From Candidatus Poribacteria bacterium (GTDB lineage: Bacteria > Poribacteria > WGA-4E > WGA-3G): 64,000 bases of DNA. Each line of letters opens with the position of its first letter. Position 1 is the stretch's first letter. A model generated the notes under the pieces. That model worked only from the letters and a program-made list of their open reading frames with translations, made no database searches and was not told the DNA's origin. Shown here piece after piece: positions 51,990 to 59,728 of the stretch. Both the position numbers and the translations under genes were made by a program. The DNA lies in contig JAJDTM010000003.1 in assembly GCA_022827185.1 (NCBI GenBank), forward strand, positions 124,001 through 188,000. The letters are read 5' to 3'.

Positions 51990-52496
51990 ATGGATATATT
52001 CTCTCTTTTAGTTCTCTGGATACACGTTATCGCCGCTGTTATATGGGTCGGCGGCAATCTCATTTTAGCGATGGTAATCGTCCCGCATTTCAGACAGAGT
52101 TTACCACCTGTTCAACGTATCCAACTTTTGATGCAGATCGGTAAACGATTTGAACCGGTCGTCTGGGGCTGTATCGGTGTGCTATTTTTTACCGGTATCA
52201 TCAACATCTTTTTCGCCGTAGATCTCACCTCTCCGACTGCGCTCTCCGATGCGTTTATGCGAACGCTCATCATCAAAATTCTACTTTTCTTTGTGTTGAT
52301 TATCCTTACGGTCCTGCACAGCATGATTTTCGCGCCCCGATTGGTGGTAGCGATTGAGGATTTAGACCCCACAATTGAAGAACTTCCGCCAGAAATTAAG
52401 CCGCTCCGTACCCAGATGTCAGTTGTGTCGAGTCTGATAGGTGTTGTTTCCTTAATCATCCTGCTCGCCGCAGTCGCGCTCCGCATGGGAATTTAA
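51990..52496 (+). CDS. CopD-like four-helix membrane protein
   Basis: A 168-residue integral membrane protein with four hydrophobic segments. LWIHVIAAVIWVGGNL at the N-terminus carries the HxxAxxxWxGG pattern typical of CopD-type and DUF2269-type proteins, in which the His may bind heme or copper. A second conserved-looking His lies in TVLHSMIFAPRL. AAGGAT precedes the ATG, 37 bp after the BatD-like stop. Copper transport is a family association only, with no copper chaperone or efflux ATPase nearby. Confidence 0.75.
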   Translation: MDIFSLLVLWIHVIAAVIWVGGNLILAMVIVPHFRQSLPPVQRIQLLMQIGKRFEPVVWGCIGVLFFTGIINIFFAVDLTSPTALSDAFMRTLIIKILLFFVLIILTVLHSMIFAPRLVVAIEDLDPTIEELPPEIKPLRTQMSVVSSLIGVVSLIILLAAVALRMGI

Positions 52497-52618
52497 CGAC
52501 AGCGTAAACCAATTAAACCTATTTGCGTTTTTAAAGTCAATTGGGTTATTATAGATAGTGATCACAAGCATATGAGATTAGAATTGAATTCACATTAACT
52601 AAGGGAGTTATACCTCAA

Positions 52619-53761
52619 GTGTACTTTTCTATGCGCAAAACCTTTATACTACTTTTATGGCTTGCCGTCTTTCTGCCGGTTACCGCGCTTGCGGGCCCCG
52701 GACGGACCGGGGCACAAATTTTGAACCTCGGCGGTGGCGCGCGAGCAAGAGCCCTCGGCGACGCGTTTTATGCAGTGTCTGGTGATGTAACAACATCGCT
52801 CTGGAATCCAAGCGGACTCGCAGATATGCCTGAAAGTAAACTCCGATCGGGCAAAAAAGCTGCACAAGCCTCAATGTTTTATACAGACCGCACTGCTATT
52901 TTTGGGGAAGCGGGTGAAGGCTTATACTATACCTTCCTTTCGGGTGCGATGCCTCTCGGTGATTTCGGAACCATCGGTGCTACACTCCAAATGGAAGGAC
53001 AAGGCACGATTGCTGTAACAACAGATTCCCCAGATATCCTCCGCGAGGAGAACCTTGGCACTAATTTCGCGTTAACATTCTCCTACGCAGATAGGATCAC
53101 TGACTCTTTATCGGCAGGCATTAACGGGAAAATAATTCGGATGGTCCTCGGGCGTGAGAACGGAAATTCTTATGCCCTTGATTTGGGGATGCAGTACCGC
53201 ATCCCGTTTGACCTTATGCCGACGACACTCGGCGTTGCAATACAGAACATTGGACCGGGTATCTCCTTCATTGATGAAAACCAAGCGGATCCGTTACCTC
53301 GGTTTTTACGGATTGGTACCGCAACGAGCCTCTACCGCGATAATTATAACCATCTGCGTCTTGTCAGTGGTATCACGGCATACATTGATAAATTGGCAGA
53401 GGATAAAGACGAATTAGCAGTCGATTTAGAACGGCTTAACGCCGAAAGAGAGGAAAAACTGACGCGCGAACAGCTGCTTTCCGATCGCGGGGTCGGTATC
53501 CGAGCATTTGAGTGGCGACACCTCCAAAAGAATCTCGGTTTGGAGTACTGGCTCGGTGATATTTTTGCGATCCGCGTCGGCTGTAAAGTTGAGCCTGGTA
53601 TCAATCTACCAAACTTAACAGATTATCTTACCGGCGGTATCGGTGTGAAACTATTCCTATTCAACCTTGATTTGAGTTATCGTGCCAACCCCGGTCCAGG
53701 TCGTGCATCGAGTGGCACAATACCCGGACTTATTGAAGTGACAGGGATCATCATCTTTTAG
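52619..53761 (+). CDS. PorV/PorQ-like outer membrane beta-barrel protein
   Basis: A 380-residue outer membrane protein. The signal peptide (KTFILLLWLAVFLPVTALA) is followed by AQILNLGGGARARALGDAF near residue 35 and a WNPSGLA segment near 63, the hallmark opening of the PorV/PorQ (UPF0164) family of FadL-like barrels. The remainder alternates in beta-barrel style. In Bacteroidetes PorV and PorQ belong to the type IX secretion machinery; in other phyla the family is broader. GTG at 52619 (AAGGGAG 11 bases upstream) or ATG at 52631 is the start. The next gene follows by 14 bp. Confidence 0.85.
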   Translation: MYFSMRKTFILLLWLAVFLPVTALAGPGRTGAQILNLGGGARARALGDAFYAVSGDVTTSLWNPSGLADMPESKLRSGKKAAQASMFYTDRTAIFGEAGEGLYYTFLSGAMPLGDFGTIGATLQMEGQGTIAVTTDSPDILREENLGTNFALTFSYADRITDSLSAGINGKIIRMVLGRENGNSYALDLGMQYRIPFDLMPTTLGVAIQNIGPGISFIDENQADPLPRFLRIGTATSLYRDNYNHLRLVSGITAYIDKLAEDKDELAVDLERLNAEREEKLTREQLLSDRGVGIRAFEWRHLQKNLGLEYWLGDIFAIRVGCKVEPGINLPNLTDYLTGGIGVKLFLFNLDLSYRANPGPGRASSGTIPGLIEVTGIIIF

Positions 53762-53775
53762 AGGAGACACCCAAC

Positions 53776-54603
53776 GTGAAATTTTACACACACATTTTGA
53801 TATTCGTGCTGCTATTCTGTTTATCCGTTGGTGTCTGCTCAGCCTCTGATATTTTACAAGCGCAGCCCTTTACGGCTTTCTATCTGGAATCTACGCTCGG
53901 AAACCGTTCATTAGCAGATCAATCAACTGTCGCCACGGCAGCGAGCCAAGCACTTCAACCTCGGAAATCGCCAAATGAGGCGTTCCTTTATTCGCTTGTC
54001 ATCCCCGGCATGGGACAACTCTATACAGGTGCCAAACGCGGTTATATCTACACCGCAGCAGAAGTCGGTTTCCTCGCGACCTTTTTTATTTTGCGGAACT
54101 CCGCCTCAAACATACGCGATGATTACCGCGATGTCGTCAGAGATCATGTTGTTTTTATCGGTCCTGGCTCGTTTGAAGATTGGGATCCGATTGAAGATTT
54201 TGAACACGCCACACAATATGAAACATGGAACCATGACTATGATACAGAAGCGACCCAAAAGCGTACCGGTAAGTGGTATTGGAAAGATCTTGATCCAGAC
54301 CTAAAAAATGAGAGACATAGAGATCTTGAGAAGAGAGGTATTGCTTCAAACTACCGACAAGAGGCTTTCGATTTGAGGGAACAAGCGAATGATACTTTTG
54401 AACGCGCGAAATTCTTCTTGGGATTAGCAATCTTAAACCATGCCATTAGTGCCGTAGAAGCACGCATCACGACCAAACGTTTCAACAGTCGATTAGAAAA
54501 TATGCCCACGCAGACACAAACTCGCGCGTTTGATATAGATGTGCAAGCGGACAGGTCCACAGGCGCGCTGACAGGAATGTTCGTCCTACGGAAAAGATTT
54601 TAA
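53776..54603 (+). CDS. DUF5683-like membrane protein
   Basis: A 275-residue protein with a signal peptide or first membrane segment (HILIFVLLFCLSVGVCSA). The segment FLYSLVIPGMGQLYTGAKRG near residue 72, followed by a hydrophobic stretch, is the DUF5683 signature (a small domain often found with outer membrane or cell-surface systems). The rest is charged and helical. GAGGAG lies 9 bases before the GTG start. It is linked by position to the PorV/PorQ-like gene and probably works with it at the envelope. Confidence 0.7.
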   Translation: MKFYTHILIFVLLFCLSVGVCSASDILQAQPFTAFYLESTLGNRSLADQSTVATAASQALQPRKSPNEAFLYSLVIPGMGQLYTGAKRGYIYTAAEVGFLATFFILRNSASNIRDDYRDVVRDHVVFIGPGSFEDWDPIEDFEHATQYETWNHDYDTEATQKRTGKWYWKDLDPDLKNERHRDLEKRGIASNYRQEAFDLREQANDTFERAKFFLGLAILNHAISAVEARITTKRFNSRLENMPTQTQTRAFDIDVQADRSTGALTGMFVLRKRF

Positions 54604-54614
54604 AAGGAGCACCT

Positions 54615-55553
54615 ATGCCATTAGAGATACCACAACTTTTGGAGGCACTTAACTCAGTTACCGCGATCCCCATTATCCCGTTCAAAGAAGGCAAGGTTGA
54701 TTATACTGGCCATGCCAAAAATATCGACTATTTAATGCGTAACAACTACCTTGACGCGGGTAGACAGCGTGTCATCGCTATTGCTGGTACCAGCCTGATT
54801 CACCACATCAACGAAACCCAGCAACTCCGTATCATCGACAAAACTGGACAACAAATAGGCGAGGAAGGCATCCTCATATCCGGTATCGTCCCGAATCCCA
54901 TCCGCCAAGCCGGTCAACTTATTGAAGCACAGACGGAACTCAGTAGACCCCCAGATGCCTATCTACTCATGCCACTCACTGGCATCTCCAGCCCGGAAGG
55001 TGTCTACGAACAGTACATGGAATTCGGTGAAAGATACGGCACTGCTTGCGGCGCGCGGTTTCTCTATTACTTCCGACAGAAACGCGATATGTCCGCTGTT
55101 ATCCGTCTCTTAAAAGACTCACCGCATTTCATCGGTGTGAAGATCGGGACGGGTGAAGAGGATGTCGAGCCACTCGTCGAAGGTGTAGGCGATAGCGGGA
55201 TCGTGATGTGGGGTATCGGGGATAGGTGTACGCGACCTGCACAGTTAGGTGCGAAAGGACATACCTCCGGAATAGCTGTCGCTTTCGCGCGTGCCTCTGA
55301 CGAGATTAACAACGCACAACGTCGTGGCGATTATGAGACCTCCGCTCGTATTGAAGCCGACATCGCACCGCTTGAGGAGATCCGTTTCATGAACGAGCGG
55401 GTCTATAACTATTCTGCTGTTATTGAAGCAATGATCCTGAGTGGATTTGATGATATTGAGGCAGGGACGGGTGGTCCGTTTAATCCACGCGTACCAACGG
55501 AAATTCAGGCACAACTCCGTGAAGTGACACAGAACTTAAAGCACTACCATTAA
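54615..55553 (+). CDS. Dihydrodipicolinate-synthase family lyase
   Basis: A 312-residue class I aldolase-like barrel. Seen: TAIPIIPFKEGKVDYTGHAK near the N-terminus, the Schiff-base Lys in FIGVKIGTGEED near residue 178, and a Tyr in FLYYFRQ near 150 placed as the catalytic Tyr. The family includes DapA, N-acetylneuraminate lyase and several sugar-acid aldolases; the usual GTTGE motif is changed (AIAGTSLIHH), so this is probably not DapA itself. AAAGGAG precedes the ATG. Confidence 0.87.
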   Translation: MPLEIPQLLEALNSVTAIPIIPFKEGKVDYTGHAKNIDYLMRNNYLDAGRQRVIAIAGTSLIHHINETQQLRIIDKTGQQIGEEGILISGIVPNPIRQAGQLIEAQTELSRPPDAYLLMPLTGISSPEGVYEQYMEFGERYGTACGARFLYYFRQKRDMSAVIRLLKDSPHFIGVKIGTGEEDVEPLVEGVGDSGIVMWGIGDRCTRPAQLGAKGHTSGIAVAFARASDEINNAQRRGDYETSARIEADIAPLEEIRFMNERVYNYSAVIEAMILSGFDDIEAGTGGPFNPRVPTEIQAQLREVTQNLKHYH

Positions 55554-55627
55554 GGTCAAGTGCTATATTCTGTTTGACAACCACAATCGAATGCCAAACA
55601 TCGCCAATTTGACAGAAGCGTCACTTC

Positions 55628-56002
55628 ATGATACAATATTCAGCGATAATACCAAAAGTCTATGTTGAAACAACAGTTATAAGTTACCTGGTTGCGCGCC
55701 CGAGCAATGAAATAAAGCGGCAGCTCATCAATGAGGTTTGTCACGCAGCGGGGTTTCAATCACCAACTATTTGCACACCAATAGAAATTATTGAGGAGGC
55801 CCAAATGAGAGAGAAAGTTGATACGTACACGGATGCGGTACTTGAGGAATGCTATCGGATGAAAGAGGAATTCAATGCGCAATTTAACTCTGTGAAGGAG
55901 CTCTCTGATTATTTGAAAGCAGAAAATAAAAAACGCAAAGCACTTGGATGGAAATATGTTTCAGCGGCACGGCCACACGACAACAGCCAGAAAAAAAATT
56001 GA
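55628..56002 (+). pseudogene. Collapsed PIN toxin fused in frame to its antitoxin
   Basis: A 124-residue frame. Residues 9-27 (PKVYVETTVISYLVARPSN) equal the start of a PIN toxin like that at 32515. The next residues (EIKRQLINEVCHAAGF, then SPTICTPIEIIEE) equal the end of the same toxin, so about 100-110 residues with most of the catalytic acids are missing. The frame then runs without a stop through the antitoxin ATG (55805, with GAGGAGG upstream) into DAVLEECYRMKEEFNAQF, the antitoxin segment also seen at the start of the 33006 protein. A single internal deletion explains this. The antitoxin could still be made from 55805. Confidence 0.78.
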
Positions 56003-56086
56003 ATCCCTCTTGAAGACTGCTTAAGATGTGGTCTCATGAAAGTCCAACTTGCCATTTGTTAATCTCCAGTTACATTAGATTTTACC

Positions 56087-57799
56087 ATGTCTTTTGATAG
56101 TTTAGCACTCCGCATTGTTACACAAGAACTCCGCGAAGCCCTTTTAGGCGGCACGATTCGACACATTGAACAGACGAATGCGCACACCCTTTCACTCAAA
56201 ATTGGTCGTGTTAATGAAACACACTGGCTCACTTTATCAGCGCATTCGGTGCATGCCCGCGCCCATCTGATCCAAAAGCCCGCGCCCGGGCAAAAACAGT
56301 CCTATCTCGCAGACTTCCTCACAACGCATCTCAGACGCGGCACGGTTACTGATATTGAACAACTCGGTTGGGATCGGATTCTCAAAATAACCGTCCAACC
56401 CGTCTCCGATGAACCGATACAACCGTCCCCGAAAGCTATTATCGTAGAGATAATGGGTAAACACAGTAACATTATTCTCATAGATGCAACCGACGATAGG
56501 ATTTTGGAGAGTCTCAAACGTATTGACGAGACGATGAGCCGACACCGAGAAATTTTGCCCGGCGAAACTTATACTTTGCCGCCACAGCAGGATAAGGTGG
56601 ATCCGTTGACGTTAGACGCAGCAGCGTTTACTGAACTGTTTGATGGCCAAACGGACGTGAGTTGGCGACAACTTTTTAACAAGATCGACGGTTTCAGTCC
56701 GACACTCGCGAAAGAGGTTGTTGCGCGGGCAGCTGAAACGGCACTCTGGGATGCTTATCAGCGGGTTATCGCCTATTTCGATCTGAAGCACGCTTCACCG
56801 CAGCTGCTCACGGATGGTGGTGAACCGATTGCGGCATCAACGCTCCCACTGCAACAATTTCCACACGTCGCTTCTCAAACATTCAACACGATGAGCGATG
56901 CGCTTGCAGCATACTACGAGGCAATCACACTGAAAGAGCACATCGTTTCAGAACGCGGCACCCTCACACAGGCGTTGACGAAGCAGAAAGGTCTACTTCA
57001 ACGCAAAGCAACAGCACTACACACCGATTTGGAACGCGCGGAAAAAGCTGAAGAATACCGTATTCAAGGCGAATTAATTCTTGCCAACCTACACGCTATT
57101 ACCCGCGGGCAGAAAGAGGTAGCGTTGCAGAACTACTATAGTCCTGAACTCGAAAAACTATCGATTCCACTTAATCCAGAGCAAAGTCCCTCCGAAAACG
57201 CACAGACCTATTTCAAAAAATATACGAAGGCGAAACGCGGTCGCTCGCGCATTCAACAACTCATCTCAGATTTGGATGCAGACTGCGAGACGCTTGAACT
57301 CTATGTATCCAAGTTAGCATCCGCCGATACGCTGGCAGCACTGCAGAAACTCCGCGCTGAGTTTGTTGAAAACGGCTATCTCAAAGCACCGCAACGTGGA
57401 AAACAGAAACAGGAAGTCGGTGAAGGTCCCTTCCGAAGATATACCTCTACCAACGGCTTCCAGATGTATGTCGGTAAAAACAGTCAGTCGAACGATCTGC
57501 TCCTGCGCCAGATTGCCAAACCGAGTGATATGTGGCTCCATGCGAAGCAGATTCACGGTTCGCATGTCATCATCCGCAACCCAGAAAACCGTCCGGATAT
57601 CCCGATGCCGACGTTACTGCAAGCCGCCCAACTCGCTGCCTATTATAGTAAAGCGCATCATGCCAGTAATGTTCCTGTTGACTATACGTGGGCGCGCTAC
57701 GTCGTAAAACGCAAAGGCAACGTCGCAGGCTATGTGCATTACACCCGCGAAAAAACATTATACGTCGAACCCGCTGTCCCATCGTCAGACGATAAATAA
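56087..57799 (+). CDS. rqcH: RqcH / NFACT family protein
   Basis: A 570-residue NFACT protein of the bacterial ribosome quality control pathway, which adds alanine tails to peptides stuck on split 50S subunits. Seen: the NFACT-N domain with the D96-R97 pair (GWDRILKI) that recruits tRNA, a coiled-coil middle with two long helices (about residues 285-425), and the NFACT-R domain YTSTNGFQMYVGKNSQSN, then DMWLHAKQIHGSHVIIR near residue 485. Older annotation calls this fibronectin-binding protein A. The start has no clear ribosome site, but the frame and N-terminus (SFDSLALRIVTQEL) match the family. Confidence 0.93.
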   Translation: MSFDSLALRIVTQELREALLGGTIRHIEQTNAHTLSLKIGRVNETHWLTLSAHSVHARAHLIQKPAPGQKQSYLADFLTTHLRRGTVTDIEQLGWDRILKITVQPVSDEPIQPSPKAIIVEIMGKHSNIILIDATDDRILESLKRIDETMSRHREILPGETYTLPPQQDKVDPLTLDAAAFTELFDGQTDVSWRQLFNKIDGFSPTLAKEVVARAAETALWDAYQRVIAYFDLKHASPQLLTDGGEPIAASTLPLQQFPHVASQTFNTMSDALAAYYEAITLKEHIVSERGTLTQALTKQKGLLQRKATALHTDLERAEKAEEYRIQGELILANLHAITRGQKEVALQNYYSPELEKLSIPLNPEQSPSENAQTYFKKYTKAKRGRSRIQQLISDLDADCETLELYVSKLASADTLAALQKLRAEFVENGYLKAPQRGKQKQEVGEGPFRRYTSTNGFQMYVGKNSQSNDLLLRQIAKPSDMWLHAKQIHGSHVIIRNPENRPDIPMPTLLQAAQLAAYYSKAHHASNVPVDYTWARYVVKRKGNVAGYVHYTREKTLYVEPAVPSSDDK

Positions 57800-57913
57800 A
57801 ATCTTAGTGGAAAGTAATGCTAATAATTGGTGTGTGCTAACCAAAATTTGTAGACATTATTTATAACAATTCTGTTATACTATGCTCACAGATTAACATA
57901 GGAGGAATTCGTT

Positions 57914-58642
57914 ATGAAACTGGTTAAGTTGCTCATACTGATTGCATCTGTCTGTGCCGTCAGTCTTTTTTCAACAGGAATTGCGACAGCGTTAGATGAA
58001 TGGATACATGTTGACATAGAACCCTATTCAAATACGAAACTGGTTAAACACCAATGGTGGACGTTAGCCCCGGGTGATAGTACCCTTTCCCGTCTACCTA
58101 TCGGCGAGGTTGGCGAATTTGAGGGCCCCGACGGTAAGGTTGAATTCCAGATTATTGATGGTGCCATCGTCGTCTTTGGGACAAATGCAGCGAGATGGCC
58201 CAAAGCCGTTGAGGACATTGCCGTTGAAGGTCAGGCGAAGTTCATCTATTTTTTCCACGCAACGGGGTGGGAACAGAACGGCGTGCCGAGTTACAAATTC
58301 GTCATGAACTACCGAGATGGTAAAAAGGAAGAACTTGAACTCATTTCAGGTGTTAATTCCGATGACTGGTGTCACGATGGTGCTAATCTTGAAGACGATA
58401 ACTCCGTCTGGGGTTGGATCAAGAAAGAGGGCGGTCCCTGTGGACATGCTGGACTGATTACCACGAAATGGAAAAATCCGCGCCCCGATATCTGGATTTC
58501 TACCATAGACATCGTCTCTTTGGAATTAGGTTCAGTCCCTATAATTCCAGCGATTACGTTGGGTGAGGCAACACTCGCAGTTGAACCTTCACAGAAATTG
58601 GCAGTCACATGGGGAAGTCTAAAGGACTCCAGTGGGTTATAG
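57914..58642 (+). CDS. Secreted protein with KLxxTWGxLK tail
   Basis: A 242-residue protein with a signal peptide (KLVKLLILIASVCAVSLFST, cleavage near ATA). The mature part is beta-rich with several Trp and two Cys pairs (DDWCHDGANL and GGPCGHAGLI near residues 153 and 177); WKNPRPDIWISTIDIVSLEL near residue 190 resembles the edge strand of a jelly-roll carbohydrate-binding module. Function is unknown. It ends VEPSQKLAVTWGSLKDSSGL, the tail shared with three other secreted proteins. AGGAGG lies seven bases before the ATG. An extended -10 box (TGTTATACT, 57874-57882) upstream may be its promoter. Confidence 0.78.
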   Translation: MKLVKLLILIASVCAVSLFSTGIATALDEWIHVDIEPYSNTKLVKHQWWTLAPGDSTLSRLPIGEVGEFEGPDGKVEFQIIDGAIVVFGTNAARWPKAVEDIAVEGQAKFIYFFHATGWEQNGVPSYKFVMNYRDGKKEELELISGVNSDDWCHDGANLEDDNSVWGWIKKEGGPCGHAGLITTKWKNPRPDIWISTIDIVSLELGSVPIIPAITLGEATLAVEPSQKLAVTWGSLKDSSGL

Positions 58643-58672
58643 ACCCCTCATAATTAACGAATCTACTCTTGC

Positions 58673-58718
58673 TGGCGAGGTTTCTTGGGGAAAATACCCA
58701 AGCAAAAACACCTCGCCA
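58673..58718. repeat. AGGTT palindrome with nested inner hairpin
   Basis: Outer arms TGGCGAGGT (58673-58681) and ACCTCGCCA (58710-58718); inner arms CTTGGG (58684-58689) and CCCAAG (58697-58702). Its right half includes the 21-base sequence shared with 13375-13395. T-rich sequence follows, so it may act as a terminator. Confidence 0.6.
58692..58712 (+). repeat. 21-base dispersed repeat, copy 2
   Basis: Identical to 13375-13395. Here it makes up the right part of the nested palindrome. Confidence 0.6.
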
Positions 58719-58748
58719 TTTTCAGTTAATCTTGCCTTAGATAATTCC

Positions 58749-58777
58749 TTGACATTAGAATTTATATATGATAAACT
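58749..58777 (+). promoter_or_regulatory. Sigma-70-type promoter of comF
   Basis: A perfect TTGACA (58749-58754), a 17-base spacer and TAAACT (58772-58777), about 42 bases before the ComF start. Confidence 0.55.
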
Positions 58778-58818
58778 TATTATATAATAACTTTTTATTT
58801 CAATCGGTTTAAAATCTT

Positions 58819-59571
58819 ATGGAACTCAAATCAATCCGTTTACGAGTACCGCCCTTGTTGCAACAGGCAATTGAAACAGCGATCACATTTCTCTATCCCG
58901 CAGAATGTCATGTCTGCAAAGGTTTTCTTGGGGTTGCGTCCATGCCTTACATCTGTGCGAGCTGCTGGCAGGACGTTCAATTCCTTGAGCCACCTTGGTG
59001 CGATATATGTGGCACCCCGGATGCTAACGGACTCTGTGATGACTGTGCTATCTCTCCGCCTCGCTACGGCAAATTGAGATCCATCGCATTTTACCAGACA
59101 ACACTTCAACAAGCGATACATCTCTTTAAATTTAGAAAGAAAAAGGTATTTGCGCCGCACTTGGTTCAGCTGATGAATGCGCATATTCCCGTAGACTGCA
59201 GCATCCCAGAATACGACTTTGTGCTGCCGATCCCAATTCATAAAAAACGGCTGCGGGAACGCGGCTTCAACCAAGCGATGCTACTCGCCGATGGGATTGC
59301 AAAAGCGGAAAATTTGCCAGTTCTTGCTGATGTACTGGTGCGGAAGCGACATACGGTCGCACAAAGCAGTTTGGACAAAGAGACCCGTCAACAAAATATC
59401 GTCGGTGCTTTTGAAGTCCGAAACCCGGATGTTATCCGTGGCAAACGCCTCTTGGTGATTGATGATGTTTTCACAACCGGGGCAACGATTCGCGAGGCAG
59501 TCAGCGAATTATGGACTGCCGATCCTGCTGAAATCGATGTTTTGACGCTGGCGAGAACTTTGGACCCTTAA
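58819..59571 (+). CDS. comF: ComF family phosphoribosyltransferase-like protein
   Basis: A 250-residue ComF protein. The N-terminal zinc-ribbon-like part has spaced Cys pairs (CHVCKGF, CASCW, CDICG, CDDC at residues 32-76), followed by the phosphoribosyltransferase fold with IPIHKKRLRERGFNQA near residue 137 and the PRPP motif LLVIDDVFTTGATI near 215. ComF is required for DNA uptake in transformable bacteria, but homologues are also found in bacteria not known to be competent, and no other com gene is here. No ribosome site is visible before the ATG. Confidence 0.9.
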   Translation: MELKSIRLRVPPLLQQAIETAITFLYPAECHVCKGFLGVASMPYICASCWQDVQFLEPPWCDICGTPDANGLCDDCAISPPRYGKLRSIAFYQTTLQQAIHLFKFRKKKVFAPHLVQLMNAHIPVDCSIPEYDFVLPIPIHKKRLRERGFNQAMLLADGIAKAENLPVLADVLVRKRHTVAQSSLDKETRQQNIVGAFEVRNPDVIRGKRLLVIDDVFTTGATIREAVSELWTADPAEIDVLTLARTLDP

Positions 59572-59728
59572 GAACCGTGAAACTTTTTCATTTATACTAC
59601 GTATATATCAACGTTCACGCTGAGACAAGGTTGTAGCGCGCTTTCACATTGCAAGGTGAGGGAGCGTTTGAACACTGCTTGTCATTGCGATTATTATTTT
59701 TTAAACTTGTAGTGGGAGGGTTGAACCT

